Shown piece by piece: positions 1-5,995 of a stretch of 5,995 nucleotides of DNA (position 1 is the stretch's first letter; each line of letters begins with the position of its first letter). Source of the stretch: Planctomycetales bacterium (GTDB taxonomy: Bacteria; Planctomycetota; Planctomycetia; Isosphaerales; Isosphaeraceae); assembly GCA_027435495.1 (NCBI GenBank), contig DAHZZC010000171.1:1-5995 (forward strand). The letters are read 5' to 3'. Under the pieces are notes generated by a model. That model was not told where the DNA came from and searched no databases. It worked only from the letters and a program-made list of their open reading frames with translations. A program made the position numbers and the translations under genes.

Positions 1-2076
1 GAGGACGTCGGTTCCGTAGTCCTGGAGGCCCCAGATGGTGAAGTAGCCGTAGTAGGAGTTGGTGATGTTCGACGCTTTGCGGGTCTTGTGGTACGGGTCG
101 CGGAGGTCCTTGATCAGGTCGTTGCCGAACCAACCGATCTCCGACCCGAGCGCGGGGAAGGTCTTGGTCCGGGCGCTGAGGTAATCGACGTCGATGTTCC
201 AGACGTCGATCCAGTCGGGTTTCTTGACGCCGATGAAGCGGAAGCCGTTCCAGTCGGTGAGCAACTGCTGGCCGAAGTAGTTGTTGGTCCGGAAGAAGAA
301 CTGGCGGAAGGCGCGCTGTTCCTCGTCGACATCGGCGGCGACGCGGGGCCAGAAGAACGCGGGGATTCCGCCCATGTAGTAGAAGTTTTGCCGGGCGTCC
401 ATCCTCCACCGGAGGTCCTGGGGTGGATTCGGATCGCCGGGGTTGTAGAGGTGTTTTCCGGTGATCGGGTCGGTCGACGGGTTGGCGTACTGGCTCAACT
501 CGAGGGAGTTGATGAAGATATGGTAGCCGGGATCGGGGAATAGGCTGCCGGTCAGGTTGGCCTTGTCGATTCGGATCTTGGGAGTTGGATCGGCCTTCAG
601 AGTTCCGTCGGGTTGCTTGATCAGTTCGTGGAACTGCTCGATCCGCGGTGACTTGATCTTGAAGGGGGCGACCAGGCCCTGGGCCCAGAGGTCGATCTCG
701 GCGTCGACGGCGACGGCGCGATCGGTCAGGAGGTTGAAGTAGACCCGAGGGGCACGGATGGTGCGCTGGTCGGCGCGTCCGGCATATTTGCGCTGGTCCT
801 GACGGACGATGACGTTCCCTTCGAGATAGACCTCGAAGGGTTTTTTGCCGTCCTCGATGATCTCGCCGTTGGGACCGGTCTGGGGCTGGCTGTCCTGGGG
901 CGAAGGACCGCGCCAGATGATGGCCTGGTCGGCCTCCATGTCGATTTCGCCGCCCGAGCCGGGGACGACGGAGTGGATGCGGACACCGTTCCGGTAGATG
1001 ACGACCTGGGTGCCGTCGGGAGCGGTCGGGAGGGCCTTGATGTCCATCTCCTGGCCGCCGCGGGGCTCGATGTAGGTCACACGCTGGCTGCCCGGAGCGA
1101 TCGGGAGCAGGATTTCCGGCTCGGTCGCCGGGCCGGGGGCCGCGTTCGGATCGTTCGGCTTTTGACGGCCTTCGGGGAGCGGTTCGATGGAGGGCGGCGA
1201 AGCGGTCTCGTCGGACGGCAGCGCGGGGACGTCGACGCCGGGGGCCTGTTCCTCGATTGGGGGGAGGTCGACGCCCGGCGCGTTGGCGGGCGGCTCGGCA
1301 CTCGATGGCGGACGAACCCGTCCCGAGGGCATGAGCTCTGGAACGGTTTCCTCTCCGTTGGGACCGATGGGTGGCGGATCGTCCTCGGGTGTTGGCGGTC
1401 CGTTTGTGGTCGCCTGGGCGGTGATGACCATCGGGTCGAGTTTGGGGCGCGCGCTCCGTGGAACGGACGAACGTGGCCTGCTCGCGGCCGGGACGATGGT
1501 AGGTGGTGGCGGCGTTGGATCGGGACCGTCCTGCATCGCGACCGATGTCCGGGCCTGCCGGGATTGGGGCGGGGCCGTTTGGGTTCTGCCGAGGCCCGAG
1601 CGATCGAGCATCGCGAATCCGCGCGGTGGTGAGGGGAGCGAGCGATATCCGCCGCTCCCGGCATACGCGGTCATCGCGATTTCCGGGGTTCGGAATCGGA
1701 ACCGGCCGGCAGGCTGCGGCTCGTCCGAGGACGAGGTCGGCCGGACGTTCCCCTCGGCGTAGACCTGGACCTCGTGGGTGGTTCCCTCGGCCCCGTTGAT
1801 GTCGACGATCCGGCAGAGGATCTGCGTGGCGCGAAGGCCCTCGGTCCCCTGGAACGCGGAGGCGCTCCCGGTGAGGAAGAGGTAGCGCGCTTCCGGGTCG
1901 CTCCATCGGGTGATCCGATCGGCGGCCAGTCGCAGAGGATCAGCGGGCGCACCGGGATTGGTCCCCGTTGGATCCTGCGCCGTCGCCATCGCGGCGGGTA
2001 GCAGGAGCGCGGAAAGAAAGAGCCCGAACCACACGCCGCGAGGCGGGTAGCGACTGGGTTGGTCGTCCCCTCGCAC
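1..2076 (-). CDS. LptD/OstA-like outer-membrane (LPS-assembly) protein, 3' end beyond window
   Basis: An open frame of 692 codons starts at GTG 2076 and reaches position 1 without a stop, so the C-terminus lies outside. The start has GGGAGGA just upstream, and residues 1-33 form a signal peptide: charged N-terminus, hydrophobic core VWFGLFLSALLLPAA, likely cleavage after ATA at residue 33. Two OstA/LptD-type beta domains follow, at about residues 53-130 (YAEGNV at 106-111) and about 330-480 (YLEGNV at 417-422, then DQRKYAGRADQ). Between them lies a low-complexity Pro-rich stretch, about residues 140-325. The motif GGIPAFFWPRV (569-579) resembles the IPVFY-P segment where the LptD barrel begins. 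In Proteobacteria LptD inserts lipopolysaccharide into the outer leaflet; a similar envelope role here is inferred. Alternative starts are ATG 2139 (weak ribosome site), GTG 2034 and ATG 1989 (which removes the signal peptide). Family assignment is fairly sure, strict orthology less so. Confidence 0.72.
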   Translation of the reverse strand, partial: MRGDDQPSRYPPRGVWFGLFLSALLLPAAMATAQDPTGTNPGAPADPLRLAADRITRWSDPEARYLFLTGSASAFQGTEGLRATQILCRIVDINGAEGTTHEVQVYAEGNVRPTSSSDEPQPAGRFRFRTPEIAMTAYAGSGGYRSLPSPPRGFAMLDRSGLGRTQTAPPQSRQARTSVAMQDGPDPTPPPPTIVPAASRPRSSVPRSARPKLDPMVITAQATTNGPPTPEDDPPPIGPNGEETVPELMPSGRVRPPSSAEPPANAPGVDLPPIEEQAPGVDVPALPSDETASPPSIEPLPEGRQKPNDPNAAPGPATEPEILLPIAPGSQRVTYIEPRGGQEMDIKALPTAPDGTQVVIYRNGVRIHSVVPGSGGEIDMEADQAIIWRGPSPQDSQPQTGPNGEIIEDGKKPFEVYLEGNVIVRQDQRKYAGRADQRTIRAPRVYFNLLTDRAVAVDAEIDLWAQGLVAPFKIKSPRIEQFHELIKQPDGTLKADPTPKIRIDKANLTGSLFPDPGYHIFINSLELSQYANPSTDPITGKHLYNPGDPNPPQDLRWRMDARQNFYYMGGIPAFFWPRVAADVDEEQRAFRQFFFRTNNYFGQQLLTDWNGFRFIGVKKPDWIDVWNIDVDYLSARTKTFPALGSEIGWFGNDLIKDLRDPYHKTRKASNITNSYYGYFTIWGLQDYGTDVL

Positions 2077-2079
2077 GAT

Positions 2080-2086
2080 TCCTCCC
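2080..2086 (-). promoter_or_regulatory. Ribosome binding site deciding the GTG start of the LptD-like gene
   Basis: On the minus strand GGGAGGA lies 3 bases before GTG 2076; the GGAGG core is 4 bases away. The other in-frame starts (ATG 2139, GTG 2034, ATG 1989) have no comparable purine run, and the choice of 2076 keeps a complete signal peptide. Confidence 0.6.
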
Positions 2087-2144
2087 AACGAACGACCTGA
2101 CGTATATGGGCGGACGGCCCTCCCTGGCCGAATCGCCATCGATC

Positions 2145-2175
2145 ATCGCCCGCGTTCTGATGAATCGCGGGCGAT
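2145..2175 (-). repeat. Perfect 10-bp inverted repeat (hairpin) in the LptD-like leader
   Basis: ATCGCCCGCG at 2145-2154 and CGCGGGCGAT at 2166-2175 are exact reverse complements around an 11-base spacer (TTCTGATGAAT). It sits 68-99 bases upstream of the GTG start. As RNA it would be a very stable GC-rich hairpin; as DNA it could be a dimeric operator. No T-run follows on the minus strand, so it is not a typical intrinsic terminator. Confidence 0.5.
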
Positions 2176-2217
2176 CGGCCCACCTGCTCCGATCGTCGCC
2201 CCTTCACCTGCATTCAC

Positions 2218-2264
2218 GGCCGTCCGATGTTCCCGAACGGGTTGTCGCCCCTGGATCGACGGCC
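2218..2264 (-). repeat. Nested stem in the LptD-like leader
   Basis: GGCCGTC at 2218-2224 pairs exactly with GACGGCC at 2258-2264 (7 bp). The 33-base interior holds a small CCCG-AA-CGGG stem. Together with the 2145-2175 hairpin it suggests a structured 5' leader, but in DNA this GC-rich such stems arise by chance fairly often. It matches no riboswitch class I know. Confidence 0.22.
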
Positions 2265-2343
2265 CTGGGGTTCCGGGTCGTCACCACCTCCGATTGGGCG
2301 GGCACTTTGAAAAGACATGCGGCGGACAGGACAATCGGGGCGG

Positions 2344-2372
2344 ACAATAGCCGGATGCGTGAGGACCGTCAA
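2344..2372 (-). promoter_or_regulatory. Sigma70-like promoter for the LptD-like gene
   Basis: On the minus strand the -35 box TTGACG (2372-2367) matches the consensus at 5 of 6 positions. A spacer of exactly 17 bases follows, then the -10 box TATTGT (2349-2344), matching 4 of 6. Transcription would start near 2337, giving a leader of about 260 bases. The site lies about 70 bases past the stop of the flavoprotein gene, which is where an independent promoter for the next gene would be expected. The prediction is by eye, without a weight matrix. Confidence 0.45.
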
Positions 2373-2442
2373 GACCGACGCCCCGCCACTCGCCGTTCCG
2401 CCGATCGGGCCGTTGGTGTTGGGCGCCGACTCCCGGACGGGC

Positions 2443-5400
2443 TCACGACATGACGTGCCGCGGCTTCGGGTCGCGAAGGTGCTGCCGGAGGTGCGGATCG
2501 AGGCCGTACGAGAGGTTCAAAAGCTTGACGGGGTGCAAGGTCCGCTTGGTGGTCCCCTGCTCCATCTGGATGCGACAGGCGGCGCACTCGGTGGCGCCCA
2601 GGTCGATGTCGTCGTCGCGGATTCGACGGATCAGGCCACGTCCGGCCCGGAGCGAGGATCGGAAGCGGTCGCGAGCGAGGCCGTAGGTCCCGCCCATTCC
2701 GGAGCAGCCCCGATCGATGAACTCGACCTCCAGCTCGGGGATGCCGCGGAGCAGGTCGAGTCCCGGAGTCCCGACGCCGAGCGCTCGGAGGTGACAGGGC
2801 TGGTGATAGCCGACCCGGCCGCGTAGCGGCTCCTCAACGGGCGGGAGCTGACCGCGTTCGGCAAGGCCCAGCAGGTATTGACCCAGTTCCATCGTGTGGG
2901 CAGCGACCAGCTCGGCGTCGAGGTCCTCGGTCAATCGGGCATAGTCCTCGCGGAGCATGAGCGCAGCGGTCGGCTCGGAGCAAACGACGGTGTACCCATC
3001 ACGAACCGCGTTGGCGAGGATGCGAAGGTTCACGGTCGCCTGCTCGCGGGCGTGGTCGATGTCGCCGACGACGAGGGAGGCCATCCCCGAACTTCGCTGG
3101 CGGGAAGGAACGTAAACGTTGACTCCGGCGTGCCGGAGGATCGAAACGGTGGCCTCGGCGAGATCGTGGTCGTAGTAGTTCGCGAAGAGGTCCACGAAGT
3201 AGACGACCCGAGGACCGGATTGCTGGGGACGGGGTCGGTCGAGTCCCAGTCGGGCGGCGCGTCGGGTGAACGGGGACCGCCGGGCGAGTGGGAGGACCCG
3301 GTGCCGAGAGACGCCGAGCAGCCGCTCCAGCCAGCCCCGGGTCCATCGGCGGGTCAGGAGGAAGTTGGTCAGAATGGGGAGCCGGCTGGCGAGCCGTGCC
3401 CAGACCTCCAGCCGGGAGAAGATCCAGTCGCGCGGCGGGAGGCCGTGACGTTCGACATAGGCCGCCTTGGCCTCAACCATCAGCGAGGAGACATCGACGC
3501 CCGAGGGGCATTCGGGGCGACAGAGCTTGCAGTGGATGCAAAGATCGGCGTGGTCCCGGAATTCTTCCGTGCCCCAGAGTTTCGGGTCGATCGAGCCGGT
3601 GGCGACCTGTCGGATCAGGTTGGCCTGTGCCCGAGGCGAGGCCCCTTCCATGCGCGAGGATCGGAAGCTTGGGCACATCCGGAGGGTCGGCTCGGTCGAT
3701 CGGCAGACGCCGCATCCGTGGCAGGCGGAGGTCGTTAACAGCATCCCGGGGCCCGGCCAGATCAGGGCCGGCTCGATCGCAAACGAGGGCGGATGGCCCG
3801 CATCGATCGGTCCGACCGGAGTCGCGGCCTCGTTCGAAAGGTGGGACGGATCGGGATCGTCGGCCGGCACCAGGGCGGGAATCAGGGTCGAACTGCTCTC
3901 CGTTTCGATCTCCTCGGGCACAGAGAGGATCGGCCGGAGGTCGCTGGTGATCTGGTGGGGATCCTCGCCGATGACCTTGCCTGGATTCAGCAGGCCGATC
4001 GGGTCGAAGGTGTCCTTGATCTCGCGGAAGACCTGGATCAGCTCGCCAAACTGTCGGCGGAGAAACTGGGTCCGGAGCAGTCCGACGGCCTGGGAGCCGG
4101 AGATGGTCCCGCCGGCCTTGAGAATCACCTCGTAAACCGCGGCGGCGAGCGGCTCGATCCGATCGCGATCCTCCGGGCAGGAGAGGTCGAGGAAGGGGCG
4201 GATGCGGAGCCGGCCCTCGCCCGCATGGGCTTCGAGCGTCCAGGTCAGGTCCATTGACTGAAAAAGGCGCTGGAGCCGCTTGAGAACCTGAGCCAGACGA
4301 GAGGGCGGAACCGCGACGTCGTCGAAGAGACTCACGGGCCGGGCCGGGCCGCGGAGCCGCATCAGCCGGGCCTCGACAGGCCGGCGCCAGCCGAGCAGGC
4401 GATCGCAATCGAGGCGGCGGGTGAAGGTCGAAGGAGGACCGGCCAGCCATCCCGTCCGATCCGCCCGAGCGATCGCCGAGGCGATCCGATCGGCGACCAG
4501 CGAGGCGTTTAACTCCTCGCACTCGACCAGCAAGAGCGCCTCGGCCGCCTCGCCAACGGCGTCGCGGAAGAGCCGGTCGGCGTCGCGGGCTAGCCGGAGC
4601 GACCGGCGATCGAGCAGGTCGCAGGAACTGGCGACCCCGACCGCGTCGAGAAGCTTGGGGACGAACGCCGACGCCTGAATCAGTCGGTGAAACGGGAGGA
4701 GCAGGGCCGCCTGCGCCCCAGGGATCGGGACCGTTCGCAGGACCGCCTGGGTCACCAGCGCCAGCGTCCCTTCCGATCCCGCGACCAGGCGGGCGAGGTG
4801 GATGCCCGACTCGTCCGCGGCGCGGTCGAGGGCGTATCCAGCGCGGTCCCTTGGTGCGGCCGATCGGGCGCGGGCCAGCCGTTTCCTGGCGCTCCGGTGC
4901 AGTACATGAAGCTTTCGGACGATCCGGTCGACCAGCCCCTCCGGCTCGGCCTCCGAGGTCGGCCAGGGCTCGTAGCCGAGTTCCACCGTCTCGCCGCCGG
5001 CAAGAACCACGCGGAGACGGTCGACCTGCTGCCCCGTCGACCCATAACGAAGGGAACGCCCGCCCGCGGCATCAACGGCGACCATGCCGCCGATCGTCAT
5101 GATGTCCGGATCGCGTGGGATCGGCTCCAGCCGCCGGCCGATGTTCGCCAGTTGCCGATTGATCTCATCGGGAACGGCGCCCGCTTCGACGACCACATGC
5201 TCGGGCTCGATCGCGAGGATCCGGCGGAGGTGCCGGCTGAAGTCGAGAATGAGGCCGGGTCCGAGGGAGCCCCCACCTGGATCGCTCCCCGCGCCCCTGG
5301 CGTGAATCGCGATCCTGTTGTCGGCGGCGTATCGAACGGCCGTCGCGACGTCCTGCTCGGTCCGGGGGACAATCACGCCGAGGGGATCAATCTCGTAGAG

Positions 5401-5556
5401 GCTGGCATCGTGCGCGTACGGGGCCCTGTCGAGCGGCTCAAAGAGGAGTTCGCCGTCAATCACATCGCGAAGATCGTCGTGGATTCTTGCCCGGCGTTCG
5501 TCCACTTCGGCCGCTGTACCTCTCAACAGGGGAGGAAAAACCTCGCGAGCGAACAC
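2443..5556 (-). CDS. FAD-binding and (Fe-S)-binding dehydrogenase (GlcD/GlpC-type fusion; D-lactate, glycolate or D-2-hydroxyglutarate dehydrogenase-like)
   Basis: Complete 1,037-residue protein, GTG 5556 to TGA 2443, with no signal peptide or membrane segment, so probably cytoplasmic or peripheral on the inner membrane. Residues about 55-200 form a VAO-type FAD domain (RGAGSDPGGGSLG at 87-99; TIGGMVAVDAAGG at 154-166). Residues about 210-530 are the FAD-oxidase C-terminal cap, ending FDPIGLLNPGKVIG. After a linker (about 540-600) come two 4Fe-4S motifs, C612-C615-C618-C628P and C673-C676-C679-C683P, then two CCG-like domains. The second CCG domain keeps C921, C951, C991 and C994; the first has SSGM (822-825) where CCGM is usual. 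Length and domain order resemble E. coli YdiJ, a D-2-hydroxyglutarate dehydrogenase. Electrons would go from hydroxyacid to FAD to FeS to a respiratory acceptor. Oddly, GEHG of the cap reads GSQA (487-490) and HAGDGNLH reads HAGEGRLR (444-451), so substrate and activity are uncertain. Ribosome sites are weak; GTG 5505 (residue 18) is an alternative start. Confidence 0.9.
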   Translation of the reverse strand: MFAREVFPPLLRGTAAEVDERRARIHDDLRDVIDGELLFEPLDRAPYAHDASLYEIDPLGVIVPRTEQDVATAVRYAADNRIAIHARGAGSDPGGGSLGPGLILDFSRHLRRILAIEPEHVVVEAGAVPDEINRQLANIGRRLEPIPRDPDIMTIGGMVAVDAAGGRSLRYGSTGQQVDRLRVVLAGGETVELGYEPWPTSEAEPEGLVDRIVRKLHVLHRSARKRLARARSAAPRDRAGYALDRAADESGIHLARLVAGSEGTLALVTQAVLRTVPIPGAQAALLLPFHRLIQASAFVPKLLDAVGVASSCDLLDRRSLRLARDADRLFRDAVGEAAEALLLVECEELNASLVADRIASAIARADRTGWLAGPPSTFTRRLDCDRLLGWRRPVEARLMRLRGPARPVSLFDDVAVPPSRLAQVLKRLQRLFQSMDLTWTLEAHAGEGRLRIRPFLDLSCPEDRDRIEPLAAAVYEVILKAGGTISGSQAVGLLRTQFLRRQFGELIQVFREIKDTFDPIGLLNPGKVIGEDPHQITSDLRPILSVPEEIETESSSTLIPALVPADDPDPSHLSNEAATPVGPIDAGHPPSFAIEPALIWPGPGMLLTTSACHGCGVCRSTEPTLRMCPSFRSSRMEGASPRAQANLIRQVATGSIDPKLWGTEEFRDHADLCIHCKLCRPECPSGVDVSSLMVEAKAAYVERHGLPPRDWIFSRLEVWARLASRLPILTNFLLTRRWTRGWLERLLGVSRHRVLPLARRSPFTRRAARLGLDRPRPQQSGPRVVYFVDLFANYYDHDLAEATVSILRHAGVNVYVPSRQRSSGMASLVVGDIDHAREQATVNLRILANAVRDGYTVVCSEPTAALMLREDYARLTEDLDAELVAAHTMELGQYLLGLAERGQLPPVEEPLRGRVGYHQPCHLRALGVGTPGLDLLRGIPELEVEFIDRGCSGMGGTYGLARDRFRSSLRAGRGLIRRIRDDDIDLGATECAACRIQMEQGTTKRTLHPVKLLNLSYGLDPHLRQHLRDPKPRHVMS

Positions 5557-5636
5557 CCGCCGCAGGGAAACCTTGCCCGGGTCCAGGTGGAATCGGTCAC
5601 CAGCCCAGAGCCGGGACGCCCGAATGGACGCCTCGG

Positions 5637-5653
5637 CATCGGGGCTCCCGATG
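5637..5653 (-). repeat. Tight 7-bp hairpin upstream of the flavoprotein start
   Basis: CATCGGG (5637-5643) and CCCGATG (5647-5653) are exact reverse complements around a 3-base loop. The hairpin lies 80-97 bases before GTG 5556 and inside the leader if the 5677-5705 promoter is used. It could be an RNA stem or an operator. No T-run follows, so it is not a standard terminator. Confidence 0.35.
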
Positions 5654-5676
5654 GACCCCCGGATTCCCGTCCGATG

Positions 5677-5705
5677 ATTGTAATCGATCCCGTGCCCCGA
5701 GATAA
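5677..5705 (-). promoter_or_regulatory. Candidate promoter for the flavoprotein gene
   Basis: On the minus strand a good -10 box TACAAT (5682-5677, 5 of 6 matches) stands 17 bases after a weak -35 box TTATCT (5705-5700, 3 of 6). The predicted start of transcription is near 5670, giving a leader of about 114 bases. This is one of the few A/T-rich patches in the gap. Prediction by eye only. Confidence 0.3.
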
Positions 5706-5919
5706 GCGACCGGCAGTGAGCGGCTCCTTTCGCCGAGGGATGGCCGCAGGTCCTCTAGCCGTCTGGATCGGCCTCGGAATACGATGGCAAGAACGATCTG
5801 GGCGGACGTCCAAACCGAACGACACTCGCCAGCCGGATTCTCGCCTCCACGGCTCTCGACCACCTCGCCTTGTCGACGATGGTCAACGCTCTCCGATTCC
5901 GCTTCGTACATCTCCCTCC

Positions 5920-5925
5920 AGGAGA
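5920..5925 (+). promoter_or_regulatory. Ribosome binding site of the rightward gene
   Basis: AGGAGA stands with its AGGAG core 9 bases before ATG 5934. This supports that start over ATG 5879, which lies in another frame and has no purine-rich site. Confidence 0.6.
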
Positions 5926-5933
5926 AATCCCCG

Positions 5934-5995
5934 ATGTTCCGTTGCCTTCCCTGGTCGATCACCGCCGCGCTCCTCGGCGGGCTGCTCGCGTGGAG
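5934..5995 (+). CDS. N-terminus of a putative exported or membrane protein (truncated by window end)
   Basis: Only the first 20 codons are present, reading MFRCLPWSITAALLGGLLAW. A short basic N-terminus followed by a hydrophobic run (ITAALLGGLLAW) is typical of a signal peptide or first membrane helix. The start ATG has a good AGGAG site 9 bases upstream. The gene is transcribed away from the flavoprotein gene across a 377-base gap, so it may be co-regulated with it, but nothing visible shows this. Product and family cannot be told from so little sequence. Confidence 0.6.
   Translation, partial: MFRCLPWSITAALLGGLLAW

Larger units (their letters stand above)
2077..2442 (-). promoter_or_regulatory. 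Intergenic region and leader upstream of the LptD-like gene (366 bases)
   Basis: This gap separates the stop of the flavoprotein gene from the start of the LptD-like gene, both on the minus strand. I see no convincing gene in it: the open frames that cross it on either strand have arginine- and proline-rich, random-looking translations. It holds a sigma70-like promoter at 2344-2372, a nested stem at 2218-2264 and a perfect 10-bp inverted repeat at 2145-2175. If that promoter is used, the LptD-like mRNA has a leader of about 260 bases. I found no intrinsic terminator with a T-run after the flavoprotein stop. Confidence 0.5.
5557..5933. promoter_or_regulatory. Divergent intergenic region (377 bases)
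   Basis: This lies between the flavoprotein gene (leftward) and a secreted-protein gene (rightward) and should hold promoters for both. Overlapping open frames on the minus strand (5523-5825 and 5597-5962) have no recognizable motif and look like chance frames. The flavoprotein frame itself stays open upstream to a TAG at 5755-5757 but contains no ATG, GTG or TTG. Visible signals are a candidate minus-strand promoter at 5677-5705, a hairpin at 5637-5653 and a Shine-Dalgarno at 5920-5925. Confidence 0.5.

Noticed and set aside
973..1664. Overlapping open frames on both strands around the middle of the LptD-like gene
   Set aside because: They are shadows of the 1-2076 minus-strand frame, which has no stop in the window, a signal peptide and domain motifs. 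Their own translations are Arg/Gly/Pro-rich without motifs.
1940..2146. Small minus-strand frame starting in the LptD-like leader (possible upstream ORF)
   Set aside because: Starts next to the 2145-2175 repeat but overlaps the LptD-like start by over 100 bases in another frame, has no good ribosome site and encodes an Arg-rich random-looking peptide.
2380..2442. Possible intrinsic terminator after the flavoprotein stop
   Set aside because: Several short GC-rich complementary stretches exist, but there is no stable long stem and no T-run on the minus strand.
2878..3738. Plus-strand open frame of 286 codons inside the flavoprotein gene
   Set aside because: It lies wholly opposite the FeS-domain coding region, whose cysteine motifs are clear. 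Such antisense frames are common in high-GC genes.
5678..5706. Plus-strand promoter-like pair TTGTAA, 17 bases, GATAAG
   Set aside because: Each box matches the consensus at only 4 of 6 positions, it overlaps the minus-strand candidate, and it lies over 220 bases from the rightward start. Not strong enough to list.
5523..5825. Minus-strand open frame of 100 codons before the flavoprotein start
   Set aside because: It overlaps the well-supported flavoprotein start in another frame, and its translation has no domain-like pattern.
5597..5962. Minus-strand open frame of 121 codons in the right intergenic region
   Set aside because: No recognizable motif and a composition rich in Arg, Gly and Ser. 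It overlaps the start, on the other strand, of the better-supported signal-peptide gene at 5934, and it covers the promoter region. Likely a chance frame in high-GC DNA.
5879..5995. Alternative rightward start at ATG 5879 in another frame
   Set aside because: It has no ribosome binding site, and its translation is not hydrophobic, while ATG 5934 has a good AGGAG site and a signal-peptide-like product.

Overview
The window is high-GC bacterial DNA (roughly two thirds G+C) with strong G/C preference at third codon positions. It probably comes from a planctomycete of the Isosphaeraceae type (inference). The grounds are the gene types: a fused FAD-dehydrogenase/iron-sulfur protein of about 1,040 residues and an OstA/LptD-like outer-membrane assembly protein with a long proline-rich insert. 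No rRNA, marker gene or database match is available to settle this. I see no tRNA, CRISPR array, transposase or other mobile element.

Layout, left to right. (1) Positions 1-2076, minus strand: an LptD/OstA-like protein that starts at a GTG with a good Shine-Dalgarno and runs off the left edge, so only its N-terminal 692 residues are visible. (2) Positions 2077-2442: a 366-base non-coding leader and promoter region of the LptD-like gene, with a sigma70-like promoter and a perfect 10-bp inverted repeat. (3) Positions 2443-5556, minus strand: a complete 1,037-residue FAD-linked dehydrogenase fused to a GlpC/GlcF-type iron-sulfur module. (4) Positions 5557-5933: a 377-base divergent intergenic region. 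(5) Positions 5934-5995, plus strand: the first 20 codons of a secreted or membrane protein, cut by the right edge.

Functionally, the large flavoprotein should take electrons from a 2-hydroxyacid such as D-lactate, glycolate or D-2-hydroxyglutarate and pass them through FeS clusters to a respiratory acceptor. However, several residues expected for metal and substrate binding are replaced (GSQA in place of GEHG, and HAGEGRLR in place of HAGDGNLH), so its activity is in question. The LptD-like gene lies downstream on the same strand but has a credible promoter of its own, so the two genes are probably separate transcription units. I found no new multi-gene system. The best leads are the altered active site, the structured LptD leader and the odd LptD architecture.
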